Assembly (NCBI GenBank): GCA_020637235.1
Contig: JACJWG010000014.1
Coordinates: 77,981-141,980 of the forward strand
Length of the DNA stretch: 64,000 nt
Direction of reading: 5' to 3'
Source: Acidimicrobiaceae bacterium
Lineage (GTDB): Bacteria; Actinomycetota; Acidimicrobiia; Acidimicrobiales; Ilumatobacteraceae
Shown piece by piece: positions 26,985 through 35,645 of the stretch (positions are counted from its first letter, which is position 1; every line of letters starts with the position of its first letter). The position numbers and the translations under genes are program-made. Below the pieces are notes generated by a model, which did no database searches, was not told the origin of the DNA, and saw nothing but the letters and a program-made list of their open reading frames with translations.

Positions 26985-27000
26985 TTGACCAACGGGTCAA
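26985..27000. promoter_or_regulatory. operator-like palindrome TTGACC-N4-GGTCAA
   Basis: A perfect 6+6 inverted repeat with a 4-bp spacer, 27 bp before the MFS start codon. The geometry suits a dimeric repressor; no regulator gene is adjacent, so the protein is unknown. The TTGACC half could also be a -35 element. Confidence 0.55.
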
Positions 27001-27027
27001 GGACGAGGGCGACGGAGAACGGACGGG

Positions 27028-28332
27028 ATGACGACGGGGACGACGGGGGCAGCCGCCGTGCAACACGGGTTCCGACCCGGGAGCGCCCGAGCGGCGCTCG
27101 CGTATCCGGACTTCCGCCGCATGTGGTTCGCGTCGTTCGCCAGCAACATCGGCACCTGGATGCAGAACGTCGTCCTGCCGGCGTACGTGTACGAGCGCAC
27201 GGGGCGCGCCTCGATCGTCGGTCTGCTGGTGTTCGCCCAGCTCGGCCCGCTGCTGCTGCTGTCGATCCCGGCCGGCGTGATCGCCGATCGATTCGACCGT
27301 CGACGCTGGCTGATCGTGATGCAGCTCGTGCAACTCGCGTTCTCGACCTTGCTGTTCCCGCTGGCCGCCACCGACGCGCCGCTCTGGTCGCTGTTCCTGG
27401 TGGCGCTCGGCGTCGGTGTCGGCAACGCCCTGAACGCGCCGGCGTGGTCGGCGATGTTGCCCACCCTGGTCAGTCGCGCCGACCTGCCGGGTTCGATCTC
27501 GCTGAACTCGACGATGATCAACGGCAGCCGCGTCGTCGGACCGATCATCGTCGCCGTGCTGAGCCCGCTCGGCGTCACCACGTCGCAGTTCTTCCTGCTC
27601 AACGCGGTCACCTACCTGTTCGTGGTGTTCGCCCTGCTCGCCACCCGGCTCGGCCCGCCGCCGAAGGTGCACCACGAACAGGGCTGGCGCCAGTTCAGCG
27701 CGGGTCTGCGCCTCGCCCGCGACAAACCCGTCGTCAGCCGGCTGCTGCTGTCGCTCACCACGTTCTCGTTCCTCTCGTTGCCGTACGTGGGGCTCTTCCC
27801 GGCTGTCGCCGAGCTCAACTTCGGCATCGAGGAGAAGTCGTCGACCTACAAGTGGCTCTACGCCACCTGGGGCCTCGGCGCCGCCCTCGGCGGCCTCGGG
27901 ATCGGCACCGTGTTCGTCGCGTGGGACAAGCGTCGGCTGATCCGGCTCGGGTTCGCGTCGTTCGCCGTGTGCCTCACCGCGTTCGCCGTCGCGAACGGGC
28001 CGGTGGGGGCGTTCGTCGCCGGGTTCTTCCTCGGCATCTCGTACTTCGGCACCACCACCTCGATGATGACGATCGTCCAGAGCCGTCTCGCCGACCACGA
28101 GCGTGGCCGGGTGATGAGCCTGTGGTTCATGGCCTTCGGTGGCACCGTGCCGCTCGGCAACCTGGTGTTCGGGCCCGTGATGGACGCCGTCGGGGCCCGC
28201 TGGGTGCTGTTCGGCGGCGCACTGTGGGCGCTGTACCTGGCGTTCTGGTGCAACATCGCGGCGATCGACGCCCAGATGGAGGCCGAGGCGCCGGCCACTC
28301 AGTTGAGTGCGTTGGCCGATCGGGCGAGGTAG
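27028..28332 (+). CDS. MFS transporter, EntS/MFS_3-like exporter
   Basis: A 434-residue integral membrane protein with about 11-12 hydrophobic helices starting near residue 30. The FASFASNIGTWMQNVVLP entry helix and PAGVIADRFDRRRWL loop are typical of the MFS_3 group (EntS-like exporters and DHA3 drug exporters). The cargo is unknown. ATG 27028 is used; an inverted repeat lies just upstream. The last 34 bp overlap the convergent GGDEF-EAL gene. Confidence 0.88.
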   Translation: MTTGTTGAAAVQHGFRPGSARAALAYPDFRRMWFASFASNIGTWMQNVVLPAYVYERTGRASIVGLLVFAQLGPLLLLSIPAGVIADRFDRRRWLIVMQLVQLAFSTLLFPLAATDAPLWSLFLVALGVGVGNALNAPAWSAMLPTLVSRADLPGSISLNSTMINGSRVVGPIIVAVLSPLGVTTSQFFLLNAVTYLFVVFALLATRLGPPPKVHHEQGWRQFSAGLRLARDKPVVSRLLLSLTTFSFLSLPYVGLFPAVAELNFGIEEKSSTYKWLYATWGLGAALGGLGIGTVFVAWDKRRLIRLGFASFAVCLTAFAVANGPVGAFVAGFFLGISYFGTTTSMMTIVQSRLADHERGRVMSLWFMAFGGTVPLGNLVFGPVMDAVGARWVLFGGALWALYLAFWCNIAAIDAQMEAEAPATQLSALADRAR

Positions 28333-30491
28333 TCGACCAGCCATCCCTCGACGTCGTCCGGGGCGATCGGTGGCGACACCAGGTAGCCCTGCGAACTGTC
28401 GCACCCGAGGCCGCGCAGTACCTCCAGCTGATCGACCGACTCGACGCCTTCGGCCACGACGTGGAGTCCGAGGCTGTGCGCGAGCCCGACGATCGCGTGC
28501 ACGAGCGTGAAGTCGGTGGTGTCGCGCACGATGCCGCTCACGAACGACCGGTCGATCTTCAACGTGTGCACCTTCAGCTTGCGCAGGTGGGTGAGCGAGG
28601 AGTAGCCGGTCCCGAAGTCGTCGAGCGCGATGCGCACGCCGAGGTGCGCGAGTTCGCGCAGCGTGACCTGTGGGGATGCGTGGTCCCGCAGGCCGGGCAG
28701 CTCGAGCGTGGCCTGCTCGGTCACCTCCACGATCAGCCGGTTCGGGGCCAGCCCGTGCCGTGCGACGGTGCCCGCCACCACCTCGGTGATGTGCGGGTCG
28801 ACGAGGTCGTGGGCGCTCATGTTGATGCTCACCCAGGCGTCCGGCACGAGGTGCGACAGCCGGGCGAGCAACGCACACGCCTCGTCGGCGACGATGCGGT
28901 CGAGGTGGGTGCCGATGCCCGCTTCGAACGCGACGTCGAGGAACTCGGCGGGGCCGAGCACCCGACCGTTCGGATGATGCCAGCGCACCAGCGCCTCGAA
29001 GCCACGCAGGCGACCGTCGGCGACCGCGACCACCGGTTGCAGGTGTGCCCGCATCTCGCGCCGCTCGAGCGCCCCCCGGAGCGACGCAGCGAGTTGCCGA
29101 CGCTCGGTCCAGCGGCGAGATCGCACGACGCCGCCCGTCGCGCCGCTGCGCCGCGCGCTCTTGATCTCGAACATCGACTGGTCGGCCTCGGCGAGCAGGG
29201 ACGACACCGTGGAGCCCCGGTCGGACACGGCCACGCCGACCGACGCCGAGATCGTGGCCACACCGGTGCGCAGCACGAACGACTCGGCGAGTGCCTGCTC
29301 GATCCGACGGCCGAGTTCCTCCACCGCGCCGAGCGCCGACAGACCCGGCACCACGACGACGAACTCGTCGCCGCCGATGCGGGCGACGGTGTCGGCGGTG
29401 CGGACGAGCCCGACGAGGCGGTCGGCGACCGCGATCAGCAACTCGTCGCCGGCCTCGTGCCCGAACAGGTCGTTGACCGGTTTGAAGCGGTCGAGGTCGA
29501 CGAACAACACACCGACCTCGTCGAGGTCGCCCCGGTGCACGAGGGCGTCTCGCAACGCATCGGTGAGCGCCAGTCGATTGGGGAGACCCGTCAGCACGTC
29601 GTGGGTGGCCAGTCGTTCGAGCGCCGAGCGGGCCGAGTGCAGTTCGCTCACGTCGTAGCCCGTGACCACCCACCCCTCCACCACCGGGTCCTCGCGGAGG
29701 TCGACCACCTCGAAGCGCATCGGCCGGGGTTCGTCGGAACCGGCGCGACGTACGGGCACCTCCACCGACGACACGCCGCGTCCACGGCGCCGCAGCGCCT
29801 CCGCCAGCACCACCTCGTGACCCGGTGCCGCGATCGACCAGAACGCCTCGCCACGCAGACGTTCCTGGTCGAGCCCCGTGAGCCGGGTCAACGCCGCCGA
29901 CACCGAGTGGATCCGCCCGCCGGCGTCGACGAGCATCGAGACCGCCGACGAGTGCTGCACGACGGCTTGGAAGCGTGGCACGTCACCGGCGGCGACCTCC
30001 CATTTCCGGCGCTCACCGATGTCGCGGCACACCAGGACGAGCAGCCCGAGGGCGGTGCCGAGCATGTCGCGCCCGATCACCTCGAACAGTCGCCAGCCGG
30101 CGCTGGGATGAGCGATGCGGATCTCGATCGGCGTGCCGACCGGCTTGTCCTGGACCGTCTCCATCGAGGCGAGCGCCATCGGCAGGTCGTCGGGATGGAT
30201 GAGGTCGAGCGCACTGCGCCCGAGCCAACCGTCACGGTCCCAACCCTGCTCGACGGCAGCGGCGTTCACCCACACCAGACGGGCGTCGCCATCGATCGCC
30301 ATCACGATGTCGGGCAGCGCCTCGAGCAACGCCGTCGGATCCGGCACGGTCGTCGACCGATCGGGGACAGCCGTCGGCGCGTCGGGGACGGTCGTCGACC
30401 GATCGTCGGGCCGCGTCGATGGAGGGTCGCCCTCGGGCGCCGGGTTCCGCACACAGACGACTGTCCGGAGCGGGGAAACCGAAACAACCAT
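28299..30491 (-). CDS. PAS-PAS-GGDEF-EAL c-di-GMP signalling protein
   Basis: A 730-residue soluble protein. A short tail with STTVPD repeats is followed by two PAS domains (about 45-165 and 170-290). The GGDEF domain has an intact GGDEF motif and an RxxD inhibitory site five residues earlier (RTAD). The EAL domain keeps FEALVRW, the DDFGTGYSSL metal loop and EGVES. Both synthetic and hydrolytic sites look intact, so it may be bifunctional or switch with PAS input. It lies 30 bp downstream of murF on the same strand and overlaps the convergent MFS gene. Confidence 0.95.
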   Translation of the reverse strand: MVVSVSPLRTVVCVRNPAPEGDPPSTRPDDRSTTVPDAPTAVPDRSTTVPDPTALLEALPDIVMAIDGDARLVWVNAAAVEQGWDRDGWLGRSALDLIHPDDLPMALASMETVQDKPVGTPIEIRIAHPSAGWRLFEVIGRDMLGTALGLLVLVCRDIGERRKWEVAAGDVPRFQAVVQHSSAVSMLVDAGGRIHSVSAALTRLTGLDQERLRGEAFWSIAAPGHEVVLAEALRRRGRGVSSVEVPVRRAGSDEPRPMRFEVVDLREDPVVEGWVVTGYDVSELHSARSALERLATHDVLTGLPNRLALTDALRDALVHRGDLDEVGVLFVDLDRFKPVNDLFGHEAGDELLIAVADRLVGLVRTADTVARIGGDEFVVVVPGLSALGAVEELGRRIEQALAESFVLRTGVATISASVGVAVSDRGSTVSSLLAEADQSMFEIKSARRSGATGGVVRSRRWTERRQLAASLRGALERREMRAHLQPVVAVADGRLRGFEALVRWHHPNGRVLGPAEFLDVAFEAGIGTHLDRIVADEACALLARLSHLVPDAWVSINMSAHDLVDPHITEVVAGTVARHGLAPNRLIVEVTEQATLELPGLRDHASPQVTLRELAHLGVRIALDDFGTGYSSLTHLRKLKVHTLKIDRSFVSGIVRDTTDFTLVHAIVGLAHSLGLHVVAEGVESVDQLEVLRGLGCDSSQGYLVSPPIAPDDVEGWLVDYLARSANALN

Positions 30492-30521
30492 CCGAATCCC
30501 GGAGCGACCGGACGGGTGACG

Positions 30522-31820
30522 TCAGACGAGCGACTCGACCACCCGCTCGAGTCCGGCCACTCGGCTGCCCTTCACGAGCACGGCATCGTCCTCGCCGAGC
30601 CGGCCGAGCGCTTCCACCGCAGCGGCCGGATCGGGCAGCCCCGTCACGCCGTACAGGTCGGTACCGACCGCGAGCACCTCGACGCCGCGCTGCGCGGCGT
30701 AGGCGTGGATGGCACGGTGCTCACGCTCGGGCTCGCTGATCTCGGCCATCACCCCGAGCACCGCGCGCCGGCGGACGGCGGGCAGCGCGGCGAGCGCGTC
30801 GAGCGCGGCGCGCATCGAGGTGGGGTTCGCGTTGTACGAGTCGTCGATGATGCGAGCGCCCGACCGCAGCATCATCACGTCCATGCGCATCGCGGTGAGG
30901 CGTGTGTCGGCCATCGCGGCGACGGCGGCGTCGAGGTCGGCGCCGACGGCACCCACCACGGCGAGCGCCGCTGCGGCATTGGCCACCATGTGACGGCCGC
31001 TGACCCCGAGTCGCACGAACACCTCACCCCAGGGCGTGTGCGCGGCGAACGCCGGGCGGGCCAGGTGGTCGAGCACCACGGACGTCACGTGGACGTCGCA
31101 GCCCTCCTGCTCGCCGTACCGCAGGACGGCGGCACTGGTGTGCCCCGCCATCGCGAGCACGCGTGGATCGTCGGCGTTGAGGATCGCGGTGCCGTCGACG
31201 GGCAGACTCTCGACGAGCTCGCGCTTGGCGCGGGCCACACCGTCGATGCCACCCAACCGGTCGCTGTGCGCCTCGGCGACCCGGGTGACCACCCCGATCG
31301 ACGGCCGCGCGATCTCGCACAGCCGGGCGATCTCGCCGGCACCGCGCATCCCCATCTCGACGACGAGCACCTCGGTGTCGTCGGGCGCGTTCAGCACGGT
31401 GGTCGGCAACCCCTGGTCGTTGTTGAAGCTGCGTTCGTTGGCGTGGGTCCGGCGACTGGGAGCGAGGGCATCGCGGACGAGGTCCTTGGTGCTGGTCTTG
31501 CCGACGCTCCCGGTGATGCCGACCACGGTGGCGGTGGATCGGTCGCGCCGGGCCGCGGCCAGTCGCATCAGCGCGGCGAGCGTGTCGTCGACGACCACGG
31601 CCGTGCCCCCGCGAGCAGGACCGGCGGTGAGGTAGGCGGCGGCACCGTCGACGAGCGCCGACTCGATGAAGTCGTGACCGTCGCGACGGTCGACGATCGG
31701 CACGAACAACTGACCGGGAACGATGGCCCGCGAATCGAACGACACGCCGTCGATCACCACGTCGGGTCCGACCAGGCGACCGCCGGTGTCACGTGCCACG
31801 TCGCTTGCCCGGAATCGCAT
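30522..31820 (-). CDS. murF: UDP-N-acetylmuramoyl-tripeptide--D-alanyl-D-alanine ligase MurF
   Basis: A 432-residue Mur ligase that adds D-Ala-D-Ala to the peptidoglycan precursor in the cytoplasm. The ATP loop is GITGSVGKTSTKD, followed by ERSFNNDQGLPTT, VVEMGMRGAGEI and the DSYNANPTSM motif typical of MurF. ATG 31820 is only 27 bp from the ddl start on the other strand. A TACCGT element on the minus strand (31834-31829) sits 8 nt upstream. Being isolated from the dcw cluster and paired with ddl is sensible, since Ddl makes its dipeptide substrate. Confidence 0.95.
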   Translation of the reverse strand: MRFRASDVARDTGGRLVGPDVVIDGVSFDSRAIVPGQLFVPIVDRRDGHDFIESALVDGAAAYLTAGPARGGTAVVVDDTLAALMRLAAARRDRSTATVVGITGSVGKTSTKDLVRDALAPSRRTHANERSFNNDQGLPTTVLNAPDDTEVLVVEMGMRGAGEIARLCEIARPSIGVVTRVAEAHSDRLGGIDGVARAKRELVESLPVDGTAILNADDPRVLAMAGHTSAAVLRYGEQEGCDVHVTSVVLDHLARPAFAAHTPWGEVFVRLGVSGRHMVANAAAALAVVGAVGADLDAAVAAMADTRLTAMRMDVMMLRSGARIIDDSYNANPTSMRAALDALAALPAVRRRAVLGVMAEISEPEREHRAIHAYAAQRGVEVLAVGTDLYGVTGLPDPAAAVEALGRLGEDDAVLVKGSRVAGLERVVESLV

Positions 31821-31828
31821 CGCGCCAC

Positions 31829-31838
31829 ACGGTACCGT
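31829..31838. promoter_or_regulatory. bidirectional -10 palindrome ACGGTACCGT between murF and ddl
   Basis: A perfect 10-bp palindrome centred exactly midway between the two start codons. It contains TACCGT on each strand, and the two copies share the central TA. The distances to the start codons are 8 nt (murF) and 9 nt (ddl), as expected for -10 elements of leaderless transcripts. Confidence 0.75.
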
Positions 31839-31847
31839 CGCAGCGTC

Positions 31848-32972
31848 ATGAGCAGCCCGGATCCCGCGCCCCCACACGACGATCGCATCGAGCTGATCGT
31901 GCTGTTCGGCGGGCAGTCGGCCGAGCACGACGTCAGCTGCACCACCGCCGCACACGTGCTGCGTGCCGCCGATCCGACGCGGTACCGGATCACGCCGATC
32001 GGCATCGACCGCGACGGCCGCTGGCACGTGGCGGCCGAGGCGCAGGCGGCGCTCGCCGCCGGGCCGGACGCGTTGCCCGGCCGCCTCGATCCCTCCGGCG
32101 CCGCGGTGGACCCGACGGCCGTCGTCCACGCCGCCACCGCCGGGGTGGCAGCGCGCGACGAGGCGTCGCGCACCGTCGTGATGCCGTTGTTGCACGGTCC
32201 GATGGGCGAGGACGGCACGGTGCAGGGCCTGCTCGAGCTGGCCGGGGTGCCCTACGTCGGCTCCGGGGTGCTCGGTTCGTCGGTCTCGATGGACAAGGCG
32301 ATGGCCAAGCAGGTGTTGGCCGCCAACGGGATCGCGCAGGCCCGGTGGCGTGCGTTCCGCGAGCACGAGGTGACACCCGGTCTCCCCGCGCAGTTGGCCG
32401 ACGACCTCGGTCTCCCCCTGTTCGTGAAGCCCGCCAACATGGGCTCGTCGGTCGGGGTGAGCAAGGCGAAGACGGTCGAGCAGGTGCGCGACGCGATCGG
32501 TGTGGCGCTCGGCTACGACGAGTGGGTGGTGGTGGAGGAAGCGATCAGCGGCCGCGAGATCGAGGTGGCCGTGCTCGGCAATCTCGAGCCACGGGCGAGC
32601 GTGCCCGGCGAGATCGTGCCCGGCGCCGAGTTCTACGACTACGCCGACAAGTACCTCGACGACGGCTCGCAGGCGATCATCCCCGCCCGCCTCTCCCCCG
32701 AGGCCGCGGACGACGTGCGTCATCTCGCGGTCGAGGTCTTCCGTCTGCTGCGTTGCGACGGCCTCGCACGCGTCGACTTCTTCTACGAGGACGGACCTGG
32801 CGGTCGCGGCTTCTTGTGCAACGAGGTGAACACGATCCCCGGGTTCACGCCGATCTCGATGTACCCGAAGCTGTGGATCGCGAGCGGTATGAGCTATCCC
32901 GAGCTCATCGACGAGTTGGTCCGCCTGGCCCTCGACCGGGCCACCCGACGACGTCGCAACACCGAGCGTTGA
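31848..32972 (+). CDS. ddl: D-alanine--D-alanine ligase
   Basis: A 374-residue ATP-grasp ligase that makes D-Ala-D-Ala for cell-wall synthesis. Recognisable parts are LFGGQSAEHDVS at the N-terminus, LLHGPMGEDGTVQGLLEL, the VGSGVLGSSVSMDK ATP region, LFVKPANMGSSVGVSK and the C-terminal CNEVNTIPGFTPISMYPKL metal-binding segment. ATG 31848 is the first base after a TACCGT -10 element by 9 nt. Divergent from murF; convergent with an MFS gene downstream. Confidence 0.96.
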   Translation: MSSPDPAPPHDDRIELIVLFGGQSAEHDVSCTTAAHVLRAADPTRYRITPIGIDRDGRWHVAAEAQAALAAGPDALPGRLDPSGAAVDPTAVVHAATAGVAARDEASRTVVMPLLHGPMGEDGTVQGLLELAGVPYVGSGVLGSSVSMDKAMAKQVLAANGIAQARWRAFREHEVTPGLPAQLADDLGLPLFVKPANMGSSVGVSKAKTVEQVRDAIGVALGYDEWVVVEEAISGREIEVAVLGNLEPRASVPGEIVPGAEFYDYADKYLDDGSQAIIPARLSPEAADDVRHLAVEVFRLLRCDGLARVDFFYEDGPGGRGFLCNEVNTIPGFTPISMYPKLWIASGMSYPELIDELVRLALDRATRRRRNTER

Positions 32973-32993
32973 CGACCACCGGGATCAGGTGAA

Positions 32994-33050
32994 CCAGCCG
33001 TCCACCCGAGTGCCAGCCGTCCACCCGAGTGCCAGCCGTTCATCCGAGGG
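32994..33050. repeat. three 19-bp direct repeats between ddl and MFS genes
   Basis: CCAGCCGTCCACCCGAGTG occurs perfectly at 32994-33012 and 33013-33031, and in degenerate form at 33032-33050, where it contains the stop codon of the MFS gene. An inverted copy of the CCGAGTGYCAG core lies at 33074-33084. Confidence 0.85.
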
Positions 33051-34260
33051 TTTCGGGCACCCCCGGGTGTGCCGCTGACACTCGGGTCGCCGGTACCTCG
33101 ATCACGTCGAGGTGGCGGGTGAAGGCGATCGTGGCGAGCACGATGCCGGCACCCACGGCCGCGAAGGCACCACTTACACCGGCGATCGCGAGCAGGGGTG
33201 CGCCGAGCGCGAGCCCGGCCGGGCGCAACCCCTCGCTCATCGAGCCGAGCACGCCGAAGACCCGACCCTGCACCTCTGCCGGCACCGATCGTTGGAACCG
33301 GGTGAGGGCTTCGGTGTTGGCGACCGCGATCGCCACACCGCCCACCACCAGCGCGACCGCAGCACCCGAAGCCGGCACCACCCCGACCACGGCGAGACTC
33401 ACCCCGAGCACGTGGAACGGCAACGCGAGCCGTCCCCGGGCGAGCACCCCGGCGGCGATCGACCCGACCAGCAGACCGGCGCTCAGCAGCATCTCGAGCA
33501 CCCCGAACGTCGCCGGCCCGGCATCGAGGCGGTCGATCGCCAGGGCAGCGATCATCATCGGCACGGGCGCCACCACCATGTTGAGCGTCGCGGCCAACGC
33601 CACCAGTCGACCGAGGTCGGGGATGGCCCGCACGGCCGACAGCGACGCTCGGATCCCCGCTCGCTCCCCGGTCGCCGCGAGCGACGCGACCGGGAGCGGC
33701 AGGCGGCACGCTGCGATGCAGGCCGCCGACCATGCGAAGGTCGCGGCATTCACCACCATCACCCAGCCGATGTCGGTGACCGCGATCAGGACGCCACCGG
33801 CGAGTGGGCCGACGAGCCCGCCGACCGCCCCGTTGGCCATGTTCAGTCCGTTCGCAGCCGGCAGGTGCTCGTCGGCCACGATCGTGGGCACGGCGGCGTT
33901 GTAGGCCGGATCGAACACCGAGGCAGCGACCGCCGCGAGCACCACGAGGGCGCACACGACGGCGACGGGCGGATCGCCGCCGAACAGCAACGCGGCGAGC
34001 AGACCGCTCAGCGCCAGCCGCGAGAGGTCGGCCCCGACGAGCAGCAGACGCCGGTCGACGTGATCGGCCAGCCATCCGCCGACCGGCGAGCACACCACGG
34101 TGGGCACGACGGTGCTGAGTGCCACCGCTGCGAGCAACCCGTTGCCGCCATGGTGCTTGGCCCACCAGAGCAGGGCGATGCGCTGCATCCCGTCGCCGAT
34201 GGTGGACACGAACTGGCCGACCCAGAGCCGACGGAAGGTGGACGCGCTGCGCAGGAGCAT
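33040..34260 (-). CDS. MFS transporter
   Basis: A 406-residue integral membrane protein with about 11-12 helices, opening FRRLWVGQFVSTIGDGMQRIA and with the GGWLADHVDRRLLL loop. This is the MFS_3/DHA3 type (EntS- or macrolide-exporter-like). The cargo is unknown. It is divergent from a winged-helix regulator gene across 50 bp containing the palindrome TTCGATCGAA, so it is probably an exporter induced by a compound that the regulator senses. Starts at ATG 34260. Confidence 0.88.
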   Translation of the reverse strand: MLLRSASTFRRLWVGQFVSTIGDGMQRIALLWWAKHHGGNGLLAAVALSTVVPTVVCSPVGGWLADHVDRRLLLVGADLSRLALSGLLAALLFGGDPPVAVVCALVVLAAVAASVFDPAYNAAVPTIVADEHLPAANGLNMANGAVGGLVGPLAGGVLIAVTDIGWVMVVNAATFAWSAACIAACRLPLPVASLAATGERAGIRASLSAVRAIPDLGRLVALAATLNMVVAPVPMMIAALAIDRLDAGPATFGVLEMLLSAGLLVGSIAAGVLARGRLALPFHVLGVSLAVVGVVPASGAAVALVVGGVAIAVANTEALTRFQRSVPAEVQGRVFGVLGSMSEGLRPAGLALGAPLLAIAGVSGAFAAVGAGIVLATIAFTRHLDVIEVPATRVSAAHPGVPETLG

Positions 34261-34284
34261 GCGAGCAGCGTGCGCGAGCCCACC

Positions 34285-34294
34285 TTCGATCGAA
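34285..34294. promoter_or_regulatory. palindrome TTCGATCGAA in MFS/HTH divergent region
   Basis: A perfect 10-bp palindrome that ends 3 bp before the TAGGGT -10 element of the regulator gene. A candidate operator for the adjacent winged-helix protein. Confidence 0.55.
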
Positions 34295-34310
34295 AGATAG
34301 GGTTTCGAAT

Positions 34311-34991
34311 GTGGGAGTGCTGACAGCCGCGACGAGCTCGACGGACGACGACGGCTGGCCCGACCGGGCCGACATCCACGACCCCGCGGCGATCGCGCTG
34401 CTCACCGACCTCCGCGGCGTCACCTTCCTCAGCCCGTTCCTGGCGTCGACGCACACGCTCACGTCGGCCGCACGGACCGTTGAGCGGCCCGTCAGCTCGA
34501 TGGCCCACTGGGTGCCCCGGTTCGTCGACACCGGCCTCGTCGAACGTGTCGGCGAGATCCGTCGCGCCGGGGCGCCGATGCCCCGTTATCGGGCGGTGGC
34601 CCGCAAGCTGGTCGTCCCGTTCGAGATGATCCCGTTCGACGCGCGGGTGCGGATGCTCGACACGGGCCGCCTGCACCTGCTGCGGCGGTTCATGGACGGC
34701 ATGGACGAGGCGGTCGCATCGTCGCGGTCGTTCGGTCTGAGTTTCGCCGCATACGGCGAGCGCGGCTCGGTGATCGATCTCGAGGAGACCGACGCCGAGC
34801 GGGCGCTGCGTTCGTACACCGACGGCTGGATGATGCTCGAGCTCACCGAGGAGGACGCGCTGGCGTGCAGCCGCGAACTCGAGTCGCTCGTCGAGCGGTA
34901 CCGGGGGCGCCAGGGGCCGCGCACGTACATCTTCCACGGCGGCATCGCACCCGACCCCACCTTCCGCTGGCGCAGCGCCAACGACCGCTGA
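34311..34991 (+). CDS. winged-helix (ArsR-like) transcriptional regulator
   Basis: A 226-residue protein. Residues of about 20-105 form a winged helix-turn-helix (DPAAIALLTDLRGVTFLSPFL, then TVERPVSSMAHWVPRFVDTGLVE). A helical C-terminal domain may bind a ligand or dimerise. GTG 34311 is preceded by TAGGGT (34298-34303) with 7 nt between, a leaderless-type start. Its position divergent from an MFS gene suggests it regulates that exporter. A hairpin follows its stop codon. Confidence 0.78.
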   Translation: MGVLTAATSSTDDDGWPDRADIHDPAAIALLTDLRGVTFLSPFLASTHTLTSAARTVERPVSSMAHWVPRFVDTGLVERVGEIRRAGAPMPRYRAVARKLVVPFEMIPFDARVRMLDTGRLHLLRRFMDGMDEAVASSRSFGLSFAAYGERGSVIDLEETDAERALRSYTDGWMMLELTEEDALACSRELESLVERYRGRQGPRTYIFHGGIAPDPTFRWRSANDR

Positions 34992-34993
34992 TC

Positions 34994-35016
34994 CCCTGAC
35001 GATCCGAGTGTCAGGG
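34994..35016. terminator. bidirectional terminator between HTH and tetR genes
   Basis: CCCTGAC and GTCAGGG form a perfect 7-bp stem with a 9-nt loop. It lies just after the HTH stop codon and overlaps the tetR stop codon of the convergent gene. Confidence 0.7.
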
Positions 35017-35613
35017 TTGCAGGGCGGCGCGGAGGAACGCGAGCAGCTCGTCGCGCAAGGTGCGCAGACCGGCGGTGGTGGGCTGCCACCCGTTCACCCG
35101 CAGCGCTTCGGGCTCGGTCGCGATGCCGGTGACGGTGGCGTAGGCGAGTGCGGCCACCAGCCCCGGGTCGGCTCGGCGCAGCCGTCCGGCGTCCATCTCG
35201 GCGCGCAGGTACGCCTGGGCACGTTCGGCCAGCGGGCGCAACTGATCGGCGAGCGGGGCCGACACCGACGACGGCAGACGACCGACGTCGCGGACGAGGC
35301 CGAGCAGTGCCGGCCGGCGGACCGCCGGGCGGAACACGGCCCGCACGACCGCGTCGATGCGGTCGAGCGGGTCGTCGCCACTGGCACGGACGGCGGCCTC
35401 GATCACCACGGCCAGCTCGGCCGCCGCCTGCGTCACCACTGCGGCGAGCAGCTCGTCCTTGCTGGGGAACCAGTAGAGCAACGTCTGCTTGCGCACGCCG
35501 ACCTCGGCCGCGATCACGTCGAGCGACACGGCATCCACCCCGCGGGAACCGAACAGGTCGGTCGCGACCGACAGGATCCGGTCGCGTGTCGAGGTCCGTT
35601 CGGGGGGTCGCAT
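35011..35613 (-). CDS. TetR family transcriptional regulator
   Basis: A 200-residue repressor. The N-terminal helix-turn-helix is TRDRILSVATDLFGSRGVDAV then IAAEVGVRKQTLLYWFPSKDEL. The C-terminal ligand domain resembles the acyl-CoA- or lipid-responsive branch, but this is not decisive. ATG 35613 lies 6 bp from a 16-bp perfect palindrome that it probably binds. Divergent from the fatty acyl-CoA reductase operon, so it likely represses both itself and that operon. Confidence 0.92.
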   Translation of the reverse strand: MRPPERTSTRDRILSVATDLFGSRGVDAVSLDVIAAEVGVRKQTLLYWFPSKDELLAAVVTQAAAELAVVIEAAVRASGDDPLDRIDAVVRAVFRPAVRRPALLGLVRDVGRLPSSVSAPLADQLRPLAERAQAYLRAEMDAGRLRRADPGLVAALAYATVTGIATEPEALRVNGWQPTTAGLRTLRDELLAFLRAALQP

Positions 35614-35619
35614 GGTGTC

Positions 35620-35635
35620 TCTACCATATGGTAGA
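35620..35635. promoter_or_regulatory. TetR operator and bidirectional promoter, 16-bp perfect palindrome
   Basis: TCTACCATATGGTAGA is a perfect 16-bp palindrome and an AT-rich island in a GC-rich window. It contains TATGGT on each strand, sharing the central TA. On the minus strand that -10 is 9 nt from the tetR ATG; on the plus strand it is 13 nt from the reductase GTG. A repressor bound here would cover both -10 elements. Confidence 0.82.
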
Positions 35636-35645
35636 CAATCGACTC

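Noticed and set aside
30492..30521. Gene or regulatory element between murF and the GGDEF-EAL gene
   Set aside because: Only 30 bp with no recognisable motif.
26958..31847. Very long plus-strand reading frame upstream of ddl
   Set aside because: It runs antisense through murF and the GGDEF-EAL gene, which have clear family motifs. Long open antisense frames are expected at this GC content.
35628..35645. ATG 35628 as start of the acyl-CoA reductase
   Set aside because: It lies inside the predicted -10 and operator, so it would not be in the transcript.
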